From Sphingomonas sp. MA1305 (lineage in GTDB: Bacteria > Pseudomonadota > Alphaproteobacteria > Sphingomonadales > Sphingomonadaceae): a DNA stretch of 64,000 nt. The notes below the pieces were generated by a model. It ran no database searches. It was given only the letters and a program-made list of their open reading frames with translations, and was not told where the DNA came from. The translations under genes were made by a program, and so were the position numbers. Shown here piece by piece: positions 56,097-64,000 of this stretch; position 1 is the stretch's first letter; each line of letters opens with the position of its first letter. The stretch spans positions 124,001-188,000 of the forward strand of contig NZ_RCVT01000004.1 of assembly GCF_016107325.1 (NCBI RefSeq), written 5' to 3'.

Positions 56097-58820
56097 TCAG
56101 TTGCCGAAGGTGCGCTGCCACCAACCGCGGCGTGGCGTGGCGTTGGCGGTGTCTTCGACCGGTTCGTCGGTTGCGGCCGGAGCCTCGCTCGCCGGTGCCG
56201 GAGCCTCCACCGCGGGCGCTTCGGCGGCCGTCGCCTCGGTCGCGGCGGCAGGGGTCGCCTTCTTGCGGGTGCGCTTCGGCTTGGGTGCAGGCTCGGCCGC
56301 TTCGGCGGCGGGAGCATCCGCGACCGGCTCGGCCGCCGGCGTCGCCTTTTTGCGGGTGCGCTTCGGCTTGGCCGCCGGCTCGGCGGCTTCGGCGACGGGC
56401 GCTTCGGCCGGAGCGGCGGGTGCCGCCTCCGCCACGGGCGCGGCGTCGGCGGTAGCCGCCTTGCGGGCCCGCGGGCGACGGCGGGTGCGCGGCGCCTCGG
56501 CCGTGTCCTCGTCCGCCACTGGCGCGGGAACCGGGGCATCGAGGCCGGTGGTCACCGGGCCGGCGTCACCGGCCTCGACGATCGGCTCGAGCTCGGGCGC
56601 TTCGGCGGTGGTGTCGGTCGCGTCCTGCTCGGCCGTCGCCTCGGCACCGCCCTCGTTGCGGCGACCGCCACGGCGACCGCGCCGGCCACGACGACGGCGC
56701 TTCTCGCCCTGCGGCTCGTCGGTGGTCGCTTCGACCGCATCCTCGACCGCCTCGCCGGCGTCCAGCTCGGCGTCGCCAGCGGCGTCCGCAATGGTCGCCG
56801 CCGCTTCGCCCTCGACGTCGCCTTCGGCCTCGTCGCCGGCCGCCTCGTCTCCGCCCTGCTCGTCGCGGTTGCGACCGCGGCGACCGCGCCGGCGGCGACG
56901 ACGACGGCCACGACCGTTGCCCTCGCCATCGTCCTCGCCACGCTCCTCGCGGGGCGCGCGTGCAACGGGTTCGGCCTCCGCCTCGACCTCATCCTCCTCG
57001 TCGAACTCCTCCTCGATCTCCTCGGGGAGGTCATCGTCGAGATCCTCGACCAGCGCCTCGATCTTGGGCGCGTGGGCGGGCGGCGGGCCGCTCGCCTCGA
57101 CCGACATGCGCGCGCCTTCCTCCTCGCGATCCGGCACGATCTCGACGATCACGCCATAGCGGTCCTCGATCTCGGCGATGTCGGCGCGCTTCTTGTTGAG
57201 CACATAGACGGCCGCTTCCTGGCTGGCGCGCAGAGTCAGGATCGAACCGCGGCCGCGTGCGGCCTCGTCCTCGATCAGGCGCAGCGCCGACAGGCCGGCG
57301 GACGAGGCGGTGCGGACGAGGCCGGTGCCCTCGCAATGCGGGCACTGGCGGGTCGACGCCTCCAGCACGCCGGTGCGCAGCCGCTGGCGGCTCATCTCCA
57401 TCAGGCCGAAGCTGCTGATCCGGCCGACCTGGATGCGGGCGCGGTCGTCCTTCAGCGCTTCCTTCATCGCCTTCTCGACCTTGCGGACGTTGGAGCCATT
57501 GTCCATGTCGATGAAGTCGATGACGACGAGGCCGGCCATGTCTCGCAGGCGCAGCTGGCGGGCAATCTCCTTGGCCGCTTCCAGATTGGTCGCGGTCGCG
57601 GTCTGTTCGATATTGTGTTCGCGGGTCGACCGGCCGGAGTTGATGTCGATCGACACCAGCGCCTCGGTCGGGTTAATGACGAGATAGCCGCCCGACTTCA
57701 GCTGCACGACCGGATTGTACATCGCGGCGAGCTGGTCCTCGACATGCGCGCGCTGGAACAGCGGCACGGCGTCGGCGTACTGCTTCACGCGCCGCGCATG
57801 GCTCGGCATCAGCAGCTTCATGAAGTCCTTGGCGTGGCGATAGCCGTCCTCGCCCTCGACCAGGATCTCGTCGATGTCGCGGTTGTAGATGTCGCGGATC
57901 GCGCGCTTGATCAGGTCGCTGTCGCCATAGACCAGCGCCGGCGCCGACGAATGCAGCGTCGTTTCGCGGATCCCGTCCCACAGGCGGGCGAGATAGTCGA
58001 AGTCGCGCTTGATCTCGGTCTTGGTGCGCTGCAGGCCGGCGGTGCGGACGATGCAGCCCATCGACGAGGGCAAAGCCATGTCGGCCATGATCGACTTCAG
58101 CCGCTTGCGGTCGGCGGCGTTGCTGATCTTGCGGCTGATGCCGCCGCCGTGCGACGTGTTGGGCATCAGCACGCAATAGCGGCCGGCGAGGCTGAGATAG
58201 GTGGTCAGCGCCGCGCCCTTGTTGCCGCGCTCTTCCTTGACGACCTGGACCAGCAGCACCTGGCGGCGGCGGATCACGTCCTGGATCTTGTAGCGGCGGC
58301 GCAGATTCATGCGGCGCTGGCGCAGCGCCTCGACCTGGTCGTCATTGCCGTTGCCGCGCGGCTTCTTCGAGGTGCCGCGCGGCTCCTCGCCCTCGTCGCC
58401 GTCGGCCGGCTCGTCATGGTGATCGTCGTCGGCGTGGTCGTGCTCGGCATGGTCGTGCTCGACCTCGTGATCGCCGTCGAACTCCTCCTCGTCGGCGTCC
58501 TGCTCGGCGCGCAGCGCCGCCTCTTCGGCGGCATGCTCGGCCTCTTCACGCAGCAGCGCGTCGCGATCCTCCTTGGGGATCTGATAGTAATCGGGGTGGA
58601 TTTCGCTGAAGGCGAGGAAGCCATGGCGGTTGCCGCCGTAATCGACGAACGCCGCCTGCAGCGACGGTTCGACGCGGGTCACCTTGGCGAGGTAGATATT
58701 GCCCTTGAGCTGCTTGCGCTCGGCGGATTCGAAATCGAACTCTTCGATCCGGTTATTCTTGACGACGGCGACCCGGGTCTCTTCCCGGTGGCGAGCGTCG
58801 ATCAGCATACGCGTGGTCAT
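56097..58820 (-). CDS. rne: Ribonuclease E
   Basis: A 907-aa RNase E/G-family endonuclease, the scaffold of the degradosome. ATG 58820 gives the family start (MTTRMLIDARHREETRVAV). The S1 domain is split by an acidic, His-rich insertion (about 85-170). Next come the 5'-sensor/RNase H part, the catalytic DFIDMDNGSNVRKVE region, and the zinc-link RQCPHCEGTG. The non-catalytic tail has Arg-rich RNA-binding blocks, acidic stretches and two near-identical KPKRTRKKATPA repeats. A 28-aa-type conserved end (RRGWWQRTFGN) closes the protein. A large inverted repeat lies in its leader. Confidence 0.96.
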   Translation of the reverse strand: MTTRMLIDARHREETRVAVVKNNRIEEFDFESAERKQLKGNIYLAKVTRVEPSLQAAFVDYGGNRHGFLAFSEIHPDYYQIPKEDRDALLREEAEHAAEEAALRAEQDADEEEFDGDHEVEHDHAEHDHADDDHHDEPADGDEGEEPRGTSKKPRGNGNDDQVEALRQRRMNLRRRYKIQDVIRRRQVLLVQVVKEERGNKGAALTTYLSLAGRYCVLMPNTSHGGGISRKISNAADRKRLKSIMADMALPSSMGCIVRTAGLQRTKTEIKRDFDYLARLWDGIRETTLHSSAPALVYGDSDLIKRAIRDIYNRDIDEILVEGEDGYRHAKDFMKLLMPSHARRVKQYADAVPLFQRAHVEDQLAAMYNPVVQLKSGGYLVINPTEALVSIDINSGRSTREHNIEQTATATNLEAAKEIARQLRLRDMAGLVVIDFIDMDNGSNVRKVEKAMKEALKDDRARIQVGRISSFGLMEMSRQRLRTGVLEASTRQCPHCEGTGLVRTASSAGLSALRLIEDEAARGRGSILTLRASQEAAVYVLNKKRADIAEIEDRYGVIVEIVPDREEEGARMSVEASGPPPAHAPKIEALVEDLDDDLPEEIEEEFDEEDEVEAEAEPVARAPREERGEDDGEGNGRGRRRRRRRGRRGRNRDEQGGDEAAGDEAEGDVEGEAAATIADAAGDAELDAGEAVEDAVEATTDEPQGEKRRRRGRRGRRGGRRNEGGAEATAEQDATDTTAEAPELEPIVEAGDAGPVTTGLDAPVPAPVADEDTAEAPRTRRRPRARKAATADAAPVAEAAPAAPAEAPVAEAAEPAAKPKRTRKKATPAAEPVADAPAAEAAEPAPKPKRTRKKATPAAATEATAAEAPAVEAPAPASEAPAATDEPVEDTANATPRRGWWQRTFGN

Positions 58821-58888
58821 TGGATAGTCTCCACGCGCGTCCCGGCGGTGCGGCAGAGCCGGCAGGGCGGGGCGCGCGACGATTGAAT

Positions 58889-58940
58889 GCGCCGACGTGA
58901 TCGGCGCGGATGGCATGGAAGGCGCCGATCACGTCGGCGC
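58889..58940. repeat. 19-bp perfect inverted repeat in the rne leader
   Basis: Arms 58889-58907 and 58922-58940 are exact reverse complements with 14 nt between them. Each arm is itself nearly palindromic (GCGCCGA...TCGGCGC), so either one long hairpin or two small ones can form. It lies 69-120 nt before the rne start codon. RNase E is known in enterobacteria to control its own mRNA through leader hairpins; this could be an analogous element. Confidence 0.8.
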
Positions 58941-59040
58941 GAAGGTCTTGCGAAAGTGCGTCTGCTCGCGTGGCACTTCGGGGGGCACGGCCCGCCCACA
59001 CGCCCGCGCGACCGCCGGCATCAGCCGGGCGGTGTCGGAC

Positions 59041-59069
59041 GTTGGAGAAGTGCGTCATGCGAGCGTCAA
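59041..59069 (-). promoter_or_regulatory. Candidate rne promoter
   Basis: On the minus strand TTGACG (complement of 59064-59069) is followed, 17 bp on, by TCCAAC. The -35 is good and the -10 poor. It would give a leader of about 210 nt containing the inverted repeat. The 516 bp between rne and amiC (58821-59336) otherwise show no gene; the amiC promoter must also lie here. Confidence 0.35.
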
Positions 59070-59336
59070 CCTGGTTCTTGAACCCGCGCCAGGACGGCGC
59101 GGCCGCCCGCCGCATCGCTCAGTCCTGGTCTTTTGCAAGTCCTTGTCTTCGCGACGCACGGGTGCAGTAGGGTAGGTAGCACCGGCATCATCATATCGCA
59201 ACCGGCGCGATTTTGCCGGTTCGGCCGGCAGAAACATGCCGAACGACCCGTTAACCTTGCCGGGCAACCTGGCGGAAAATGCTGCTGCGCTACGGCAAGT
59301 CCCTGCGATCGCAAGGGGATCGCCAAAGGGGTAGAG

Positions 59337-60584
59337 ATGGGTTTTCGCTGGACCCGCGGGCAGGACAAGCGGCAAATACGTGCCGTGTTCGCGTTGCTCG
59401 CCTTGTTGGTCGGATGGATCGCCGGCGGTCCCGCCGCGGCGGCGACCGCGGTGCGCAGCGTCGCGGTCGGCGACGGGCGGATCGACATCCGCTTCGACGG
59501 TCCGGTCGGCGACGCGACCGGGACGATCCTGCCCGACACGCGCCAGATCGCCGTCGATATCGCCGGCGTGACGCCGGGGCTGAAGACGATCGTCGGCGGA
59601 CCGGTGCGCGCCGTGCGCCAACTGGTGCGCGGCACGGGCACGCGGCTGGTGTTCGATCTGGCGCGGCCGGCGGTGATCGGCGACGGCGGCTTCGACGCCG
59701 ACGGCCGGCGGCTGACGCTGTCGCTGCAGGTGGTCGACGTCGCCCGCTTCGCGGCGGCCAGCGCGGCGGGGCCGCTCAGTTTCCTGTCGTTCGACTTCGC
59801 CAATTGGACGGCCCGGCCGAAGTACAAGGTGTCGATCCCGGTGCCGCCGCCGGCGCGTGGCGTGAAGCTGCCGCGGGTGCAGGGCGACGACGACCGGCCG
59901 CTGGTGGTGATCGATGCCGGCCATGGCGGGGTCGATCCGGGTGCGATCAATCCCGATACCGGCCTGCGCGAAAAGGACGTGACCCTGCGCATCGCCAAGG
60001 CGATCCGCGACCAGCTGCTCGTCAGCGGCCGGGTCCGCGTCGCGCTGACCCGCGACGACGACCGCTATCTGGTGCTGCGCGAACGGTTCGGCATCGCGCG
60101 GCGGCTGCACGCCAATCTGTTCATCTCGATCCACTGCGACAGCGTCGGCAGCGGCGATGCCAGCGGCGCCTCCGTCTATACCCTGTCCGAGGTCGCGTCC
60201 GACAAGGAAGCGGCGCGGCTGGCGACGCGCGAGAACAAGGCGGACGTGATCAGCGGCGTCAATCTCGGCGATGCCGGGGCGGACGTATCGTCGATCCTGA
60301 TCGACCTGACGCAGCGCGAGACGATGAACTCCTCGGCCAATTTCGCGCGGCTGCTCGGCCGCGAGGCTAAGCCGCTGATCCCGACCAAGGCGAATTTCCA
60401 TCGCATGGCGTCGCTGATGGTGCTGAAGGCGCCGGACATGCCGTCGATCCTGTTCGAGACGGGCTATATCTCCAACCCCGGGGACGCCGCCTTTCTGGAC
60501 AGCCGCGAAGGCCGCGACAAGATCGCCGAGAGCGTGACGCGCGCGGTCGAGGTTCATTTCGCCCGGCAGATGGCGAGCAAGTAG
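59337..60584 (+). CDS. amiC: N-acetylmuramoyl-L-alanine amidase (AmiC type)
   Basis: A 415-aa periplasmic cell-wall hydrolase that splits daughter cells. A signal segment (FALLALLVGWIAGG) is followed by an AMIN domain (about 38-135). The Amidase_3 catalytic domain has zinc ligands His196 (VIDAGHGG), Glu212 (REKDVTL) and His266 (SIHCDS), and the catalytic Glu in ILFETGYISN. ATG 59337 has AAGGGG at good distance; the frame is open upstream without coding character. It is 114 bp upstream of the PBP1a gene. Confidence 0.95.
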   Translation: MGFRWTRGQDKRQIRAVFALLALLVGWIAGGPAAAATAVRSVAVGDGRIDIRFDGPVGDATGTILPDTRQIAVDIAGVTPGLKTIVGGPVRAVRQLVRGTGTRLVFDLARPAVIGDGGFDADGRRLTLSLQVVDVARFAAASAAGPLSFLSFDFANWTARPKYKVSIPVPPPARGVKLPRVQGDDDRPLVVIDAGHGGVDPGAINPDTGLREKDVTLRIAKAIRDQLLVSGRVRVALTRDDDRYLVLRERFGIARRLHANLFISIHCDSVGSGDASGASVYTLSEVASDKEAARLATRENKADVISGVNLGDAGADVSSILIDLTQRETMNSSANFARLLGREAKPLIPTKANFHRMASLMVLKAPDMPSILFETGYISNPGDAAFLDSREGRDKIAESVTRAVEVHFARQMASK

Positions 60585-60698
60585 CGCCAGGCTCGCGCCG
60601 GCCGGCCGTCGTGGCGACGGATCGGCCCGCCGCGATGCGACCCGCCGCAACCCGGCTGGCAACCGGCCGCGAACCTGCTACACGCGGGCCCCACGACT

Positions 60699-63212
60699 AT
60701 GGCGTCCGATCCCCCCCAGACCTCTCGCATGACCCAGTTCCGCGACGCCGGCGGCGTGCGGGGGGCGGTGCGGCGTGCCTGGGGGCGGTGGTGGGTCAAG
60801 GCGCTGGCCGCGCTCGCGGTGCTGGCCGTCATCGGCTATGGCGTGCTGTACGTGACGATCCTGCGCGACCTGCCTTCGGTCGACCAGCTGCGCACCTACG
60901 AACCGCCGCTGCCGACCAACGTCCGCGGCAACGACGGCAATCCGATCCAGTCCTACGCCCGCGAGCGGCGGGTCGAACTGTCCTATGCCGAATATCCGCC
61001 GATGCTGGTCCGCGCCTTCCTGGCGGCGGAGGACAAGACCTTCTTCGAGCATCATGGCGTCGACTATCCCGGTCTCGCCGGCGCGGTGTTCGACTATGCG
61101 CGCAAGTTCGGCAGCGGCAAGCGCGCCCGCGGCGGCTCCACGATCACCCAGCAGGTCGCGAAGAACCTGCTGATCGGCAACGAATATTCGCCGACGCGCA
61201 AGATCAAGGAGGCGATCCTCGCCTTCCGCATCGAGGACACGCTCGACAAGCCGCAGATCCTGGAGCTGTACCTCAACCAGATCGCGCTCGGCCGCAATGC
61301 GTTCGGCGTCGAGGCGGCAGCCCATGCCTATTTCGACAAGGAGCTGCCCGAACTCGATCTTGCCCAGCTCGCCTATCTCGCCATCCTGCCCAAGGGGCCG
61401 TCGAACTACGACCCCGTCCGCCATCCCGACCGCGCGATGGAGCGGCGCAACTGGGTGCTGGGCGAGATGCTCAAGAACGGCTTCATCACCCAGGCGCAGC
61501 ATGACGAGGCCGTGGCGGAACCGCTCGGCACGGTGCTGCGGCGCACGCCAAAATACGAGCGGGTCGGCGGCTATTTCGTCGAGGAGGTGCGCCGCCAGCT
61601 GATCGACAAGTTCGGCGAACAGTCAAGCGACGGGCCGTACAGCGTCTATGCCGGCGGCCTGTGGGTGCGCACCAGCCTCGACACGCGGCTACAGGATCTC
61701 GCGACCCAGGCGCTGCGCGACGGGCTGGTCCGCTACGACCGTGGCCGCGGCTGGTCCGGGCCGCTGCGGCATGAGGAGATCGACGGCGACAATTGGCTCG
61801 GCGCGCTGGTCAACACCAATGTCGCGCTGGACTATGCCGACTGGCGGGCGGCGATCGTCATCGCGCGCAGCGGCGACGCCTGGCAGATCGGCTTCGCCGA
61901 CGGCAAGACCGGCGAATTGCCGCGCAGCCTGGCGCAGACGCCGGTTCGCGGCAGTGCGGCGACCAGTTTCTCGGCACTGAAGCCCGGGGACATCATCGCC
62001 GTCGCGCCGGAGGGGCGCAGCTGGGCGATCCGATCGGTGCCCAAGGTATCGGGCGGTTTCGTCGTCGAGGAGCCGGGCACCGGCCGCGTGCTGGCGATGC
62101 AGGGCGGCTTCGACAGCCGCATCCAGGCGTTCAACCGCGCGACCCAGGCGATGCGCCAGCCCGGATCGACGATCAAGCCGGTGGTCTATTCCGCCGCGCT
62201 GGAGAACGGCATGACGCCGGCGACGATCATCCTCGACGCGCCCTATTGCGTCTATCAGGGGGCGCGACTGGGCCAGAAGTGCTTCCGCAACTTCGCCAAC
62301 CAGCGCGGCGCCGGCCCGCACACGATGCGCTGGGGCATCGAACAGTCGCGCAACCTGATGACGGTGCGCGCCGCTGCGACCACCGGCATGCCGAAGGTCG
62401 TCGACGTGATGAAGCGGCTCGGCGTCGGCACCTATTCGCCCTATCTGGCGATCGCGCTGGGTGCGGGCGAAACCACGGTCAGCCGCATGGTCAACGCCTA
62501 TGCGACGCTCGCCAACCAGGGGCGGGCGCACGAGCCGACGCTGATCGACTTCGTCCAGGACCGGCATGGCAAGGTGATCTGGCCGGAGAACTGGCGCGCC
62601 TGCGACGGCTGCAACGCTCCCGACTGGAACGGCAAGCCGATGCCGCGGCCGCGCGACCGGACGCGGCAGGCGATCGACGCGATGACCGCCTATCAGATGG
62701 TCCATATCACCGAGGGCGTGATCCAGCGCGGCACGGCGACGACGCTGCGCGAACTCGACCGGCCGATGTTCGGCAAGACCGGTACGACGACCGGCCCGAC
62801 CGACGTGTGGTTCATCGGCGGCACGCCGCAGTTCATCGGCGGCCTCTATCTCGGCTACGACAGCCCACGCCGGCTGGGCGCGGCGGAGGGCGGCACCGTC
62901 GCGGCGCCGATCTTCAAGGAATTCGCGGTCAAGGCCTATGAGGGGCTGGACAAGCTGCCGTTCCGGGCACCCGCCGGCATCCGCATGGTGCGCATCGACC
63001 GCGCCAGCGGCCGGCCGGTTTACGGCACCTTCCCGACCGACAGCGATCCCAAGCCGGCGGTGATCTGGGAAGCGTTCAAGCCGGAGAGCGAGCCGCGCCG
63101 CGCCGCGCGTCACGCCGGCCCCACCGCGACGCCGACGACCAGCGCCGGGACGCCCAAAGCGCAGGCGCCGCGCGACAGCGATTTCTTGCAAAGAGAAGGC
63201 GGAATCTACTAG
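60699..63212 (+). CDS. mrcA: Penicillin-binding protein 1A
   Basis: An 837-aa bifunctional class A PBP. A transmembrane anchor (about 34-54) precedes the GT51 transglycosylase, with catalytic Glu111 ([12 protein letters not shown]) and [12 protein letters not shown]. An OB-like linker follows. The transpeptidase has SxxK at Ser490-Lys493 (QPGSTIKP), SRN at 550-552 and KTG at 693-695. The Ala/Thr/Pro-rich C-terminus is likely flexible. It makes and cross-links peptidoglycan, and probably works with the LppC-like activator at 47596. ATG 60699 is kept; an ATG ten codons later is possible. Confidence 0.97.
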   Translation: MASDPPQTSRMTQFRDAGGVRGAVRRAWGRWWVKALAALAVLAVIGYGVLYVTILRDLPSVDQLRTYEPPLPTNVRGNDGNPIQSYARERRVELSYAEYPPMLVRAFLAAEDKTFFEHHGVDYPGLAGAVFDYARKFGSGKRARGGSTITQQVAKNLLIGNEYSPTRKIKEAILAFRIEDTLDKPQILELYLNQIALGRNAFGVEAAAHAYFDKELPELDLAQLAYLAILPKGPSNYDPVRHPDRAMERRNWVLGEMLKNGFITQAQHDEAVAEPLGTVLRRTPKYERVGGYFVEEVRRQLIDKFGEQSSDGPYSVYAGGLWVRTSLDTRLQDLATQALRDGLVRYDRGRGWSGPLRHEEIDGDNWLGALVNTNVALDYADWRAAIVIARSGDAWQIGFADGKTGELPRSLAQTPVRGSAATSFSALKPGDIIAVAPEGRSWAIRSVPKVSGGFVVEEPGTGRVLAMQGGFDSRIQAFNRATQAMRQPGSTIKPVVYSAALENGMTPATIILDAPYCVYQGARLGQKCFRNFANQRGAGPHTMRWGIEQSRNLMTVRAAATTGMPKVVDVMKRLGVGTYSPYLAIALGAGETTVSRMVNAYATLANQGRAHEPTLIDFVQDRHGKVIWPENWRACDGCNAPDWNGKPMPRPRDRTRQAIDAMTAYQMVHITEGVIQRGTATTLRELDRPMFGKTGTTTGPTDVWFIGGTPQFIGGLYLGYDSPRRLGAAEGGTVAAPIFKEFAVKAYEGLDKLPFRAPAGIRMVRIDRASGRPVYGTFPTDSDPKPAVIWEAFKPESEPRRAARHAGPTATPTTSAGTPKAQAPRDSDFLQREGGIY

Positions 63213-63268
63213 CGCGGCTTCCCATATCGTGGCCGCTACGCCATCCTCGTGTTTTCCGGAGACTCTTC

Positions 63269-64000
63269 ATGCGCGCCGAAGCGCAATCCCATGTCGACAG
63301 CATCAAGGAGGCGCTGTCGCTGCTGCGCCGGTTCCTCGATTGGGATCGTGCGCTGCGTCGCCTCGACGAACTCAACGCCCGCGTCGAGGACCAGGCCTTG
63401 TGGAACGACCCCAAGGCCGCGCAGGAGGTGATGCGCGAGCGTCGCCGGCTGGACGAGGCGATCAGCGCGACGCGGGCGATCGAGAAGGACCTCGCCGACA
63501 CCGCCGAGCTGGTCGAACTTGCCGAGATGGAGGGTGACGCCGAGTTGGAGGCGGAGGGGATCGACGCGCTCAAGCAGCTCGCCGAGCGGGCGCAGCGCGA
63601 CAAGGTCAAGGCGCTGCTCGCCGGCGAGGCCGACGGCAACGACACCTATATCGAGATCAACTCCGGCGCCGGCGGCACCGAGAGCCAGGATTGGGCCGGG
63701 ATGCTGCAGCGCATGTACACGCGCTGGGCGGAACGGCACGGCATGCGGGTCGAGCTGATCGACTATCATTCCGGCGAGCAGGCGGGGATCAAGTCGGCGA
63801 CGCTGCTGGTCAAGGGCGAGAACGCCTATGGCTTCGCCAAGACCGAAAGCGGCGTCCATCGGCTGGTGCGGATCAGCCCCTACGACAGCGCGGCGCGGCG
63901 CCACACCAGCTTCTCCAGCGTCTGGGTCTATCCGGTCATCGATGACAATATCGAGGTCGAGTACAACGAGAGCGACCTGCGCATCGACACCTATCGCGCC
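63269..64000 (+). CDS. prfB: Peptide chain release factor 2 (partial, 5' part)
   Basis: The first 244 codons are present; the gene runs off the window just before the GGQ motif (the sequence ends RIDTYRA, where RF2 continues SGAGGQ). RF2 features include the N-terminal [18 protein letters not shown] and the [19 protein letters not shown] segment. RF2 recognises UGA and UAA. The frame is continuous from ATG 63269, so the programmed +1 frameshift of E. coli prfB is absent: the site reads LRRFLDWD with no in-frame UGA. It follows mrcA by 56 bp. Confidence 0.96.
   Translation, partial: MRAEAQSHVDSIKEALSLLRRFLDWDRALRRLDELNARVEDQALWNDPKAAQEVMRERRRLDEAISATRAIEKDLADTAELVELAEMEGDAELEAEGIDALKQLAERAQRDKVKALLAGEADGNDTYIEINSGAGGTESQDWAGMLQRMYTRWAERHGMRVELIDYHSGEQAGIKSATLLVKGENAYGFAKTESGVHRLVRISPYDSAARRHTSFSSVWVYPVIDDNIEVEYNESDLRIDTYRA

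Noticed and set aside
55924..57159. Long plus-strand reading frame of about 411 codons, Ala/Ser-rich
   Set aside because: It is antisense to the low-complexity tail of RNase E and crosses a palindromic repeat and the rne terminator; it is a GC-rich shadow.
57072..58886. Plus-strand frame of 604 codons opposite RNase E
   Set aside because: Hydrophobic and His-rich patches mirror the RNase E codons; no start site or motif of its own.

Overview
The window is about 68% GC, almost fully coding on both strands, and reads as chromosome of a sphingomonad (Sphingomonas-like alphaproteobacterium). The grounds are three large TonB-dependent receptors, a polyhydroxybutyrate locus (phaA, a phaC-like gene, phaR), atpHAGDC order, an RNase E with an acidic His-rich S1 insertion, a PEP-CTERM regulator end, and several families of palindromic intergenic repeats. 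I saw no tRNA, rRNA, CRISPR, insertion sequence or prophage gene.

Layout. 1-3 kb: tail of a PrsR-like regulator, a TPR membrane protein and a DUF815 ATPase. 3-4 kb: a small hypothetical and an SDR oxidoreductase. 4.2-12.3 kb: cobalamin uptake, with one TonB receptor, then a promoter and cobalamin riboswitch leading into btuB, btuF, btuC and btuD with overlapping ends, then alanine racemase. 12.4-15.7 kb: a 1105-aa TonB receptor with its own terminator. 15.9-18.7 kb: PHB genes. 18.7-20.1 kb: a small membrane protein, a GNAT acetyltransferase and a P-loop kinase. 20.1-26 kb: a retropepsin-like protease, a GT22-type glycosyltransferase, an isolated cpaF and a GT39-like membrane protein. 26.3-30.1 kb: a membrane-tethered trypsin-like protease, Ada, and an unknown secreted protein. 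30.3-35.5 kb: the F1 part of ATP synthase, with palindromic repeats in three of its four gaps.

35.8-42.3 kb: N4-GlcNAc-asparaginase, PriA, a GAF-PAS-GGDEF protein, XerC-type recombinase and DedA. 42.3-48.8 kb: the gshB/yraN/rsmI/LppC-like block. Here a CAP-domain lipoprotein lies between yraN and gshB. A three-gene run of secreted cysteine-containing proteins lies between rsmI and yraN; its middle gene is interrupted by an in-frame UGA. I did not recognise any of these three families. 49.1-55.6 kb: GlpX, a CPBP protease, a DUF429 protein, an ABC-2 exporter, a DsbA-like oxidoreductase and a BepA-like protease. 56-64 kb: RNase E with a structured leader, AmiC-type amidase, PBP1a and the start of release factor 2.

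Most genes are housekeeping or envelope functions. The more unusual content is the rsmI-yraN islet, repeats that have become part of coding sequences or translation starts, and the large inverted repeat in the rne leader. Identifications come from reading motifs and family knowledge; no database search was run.
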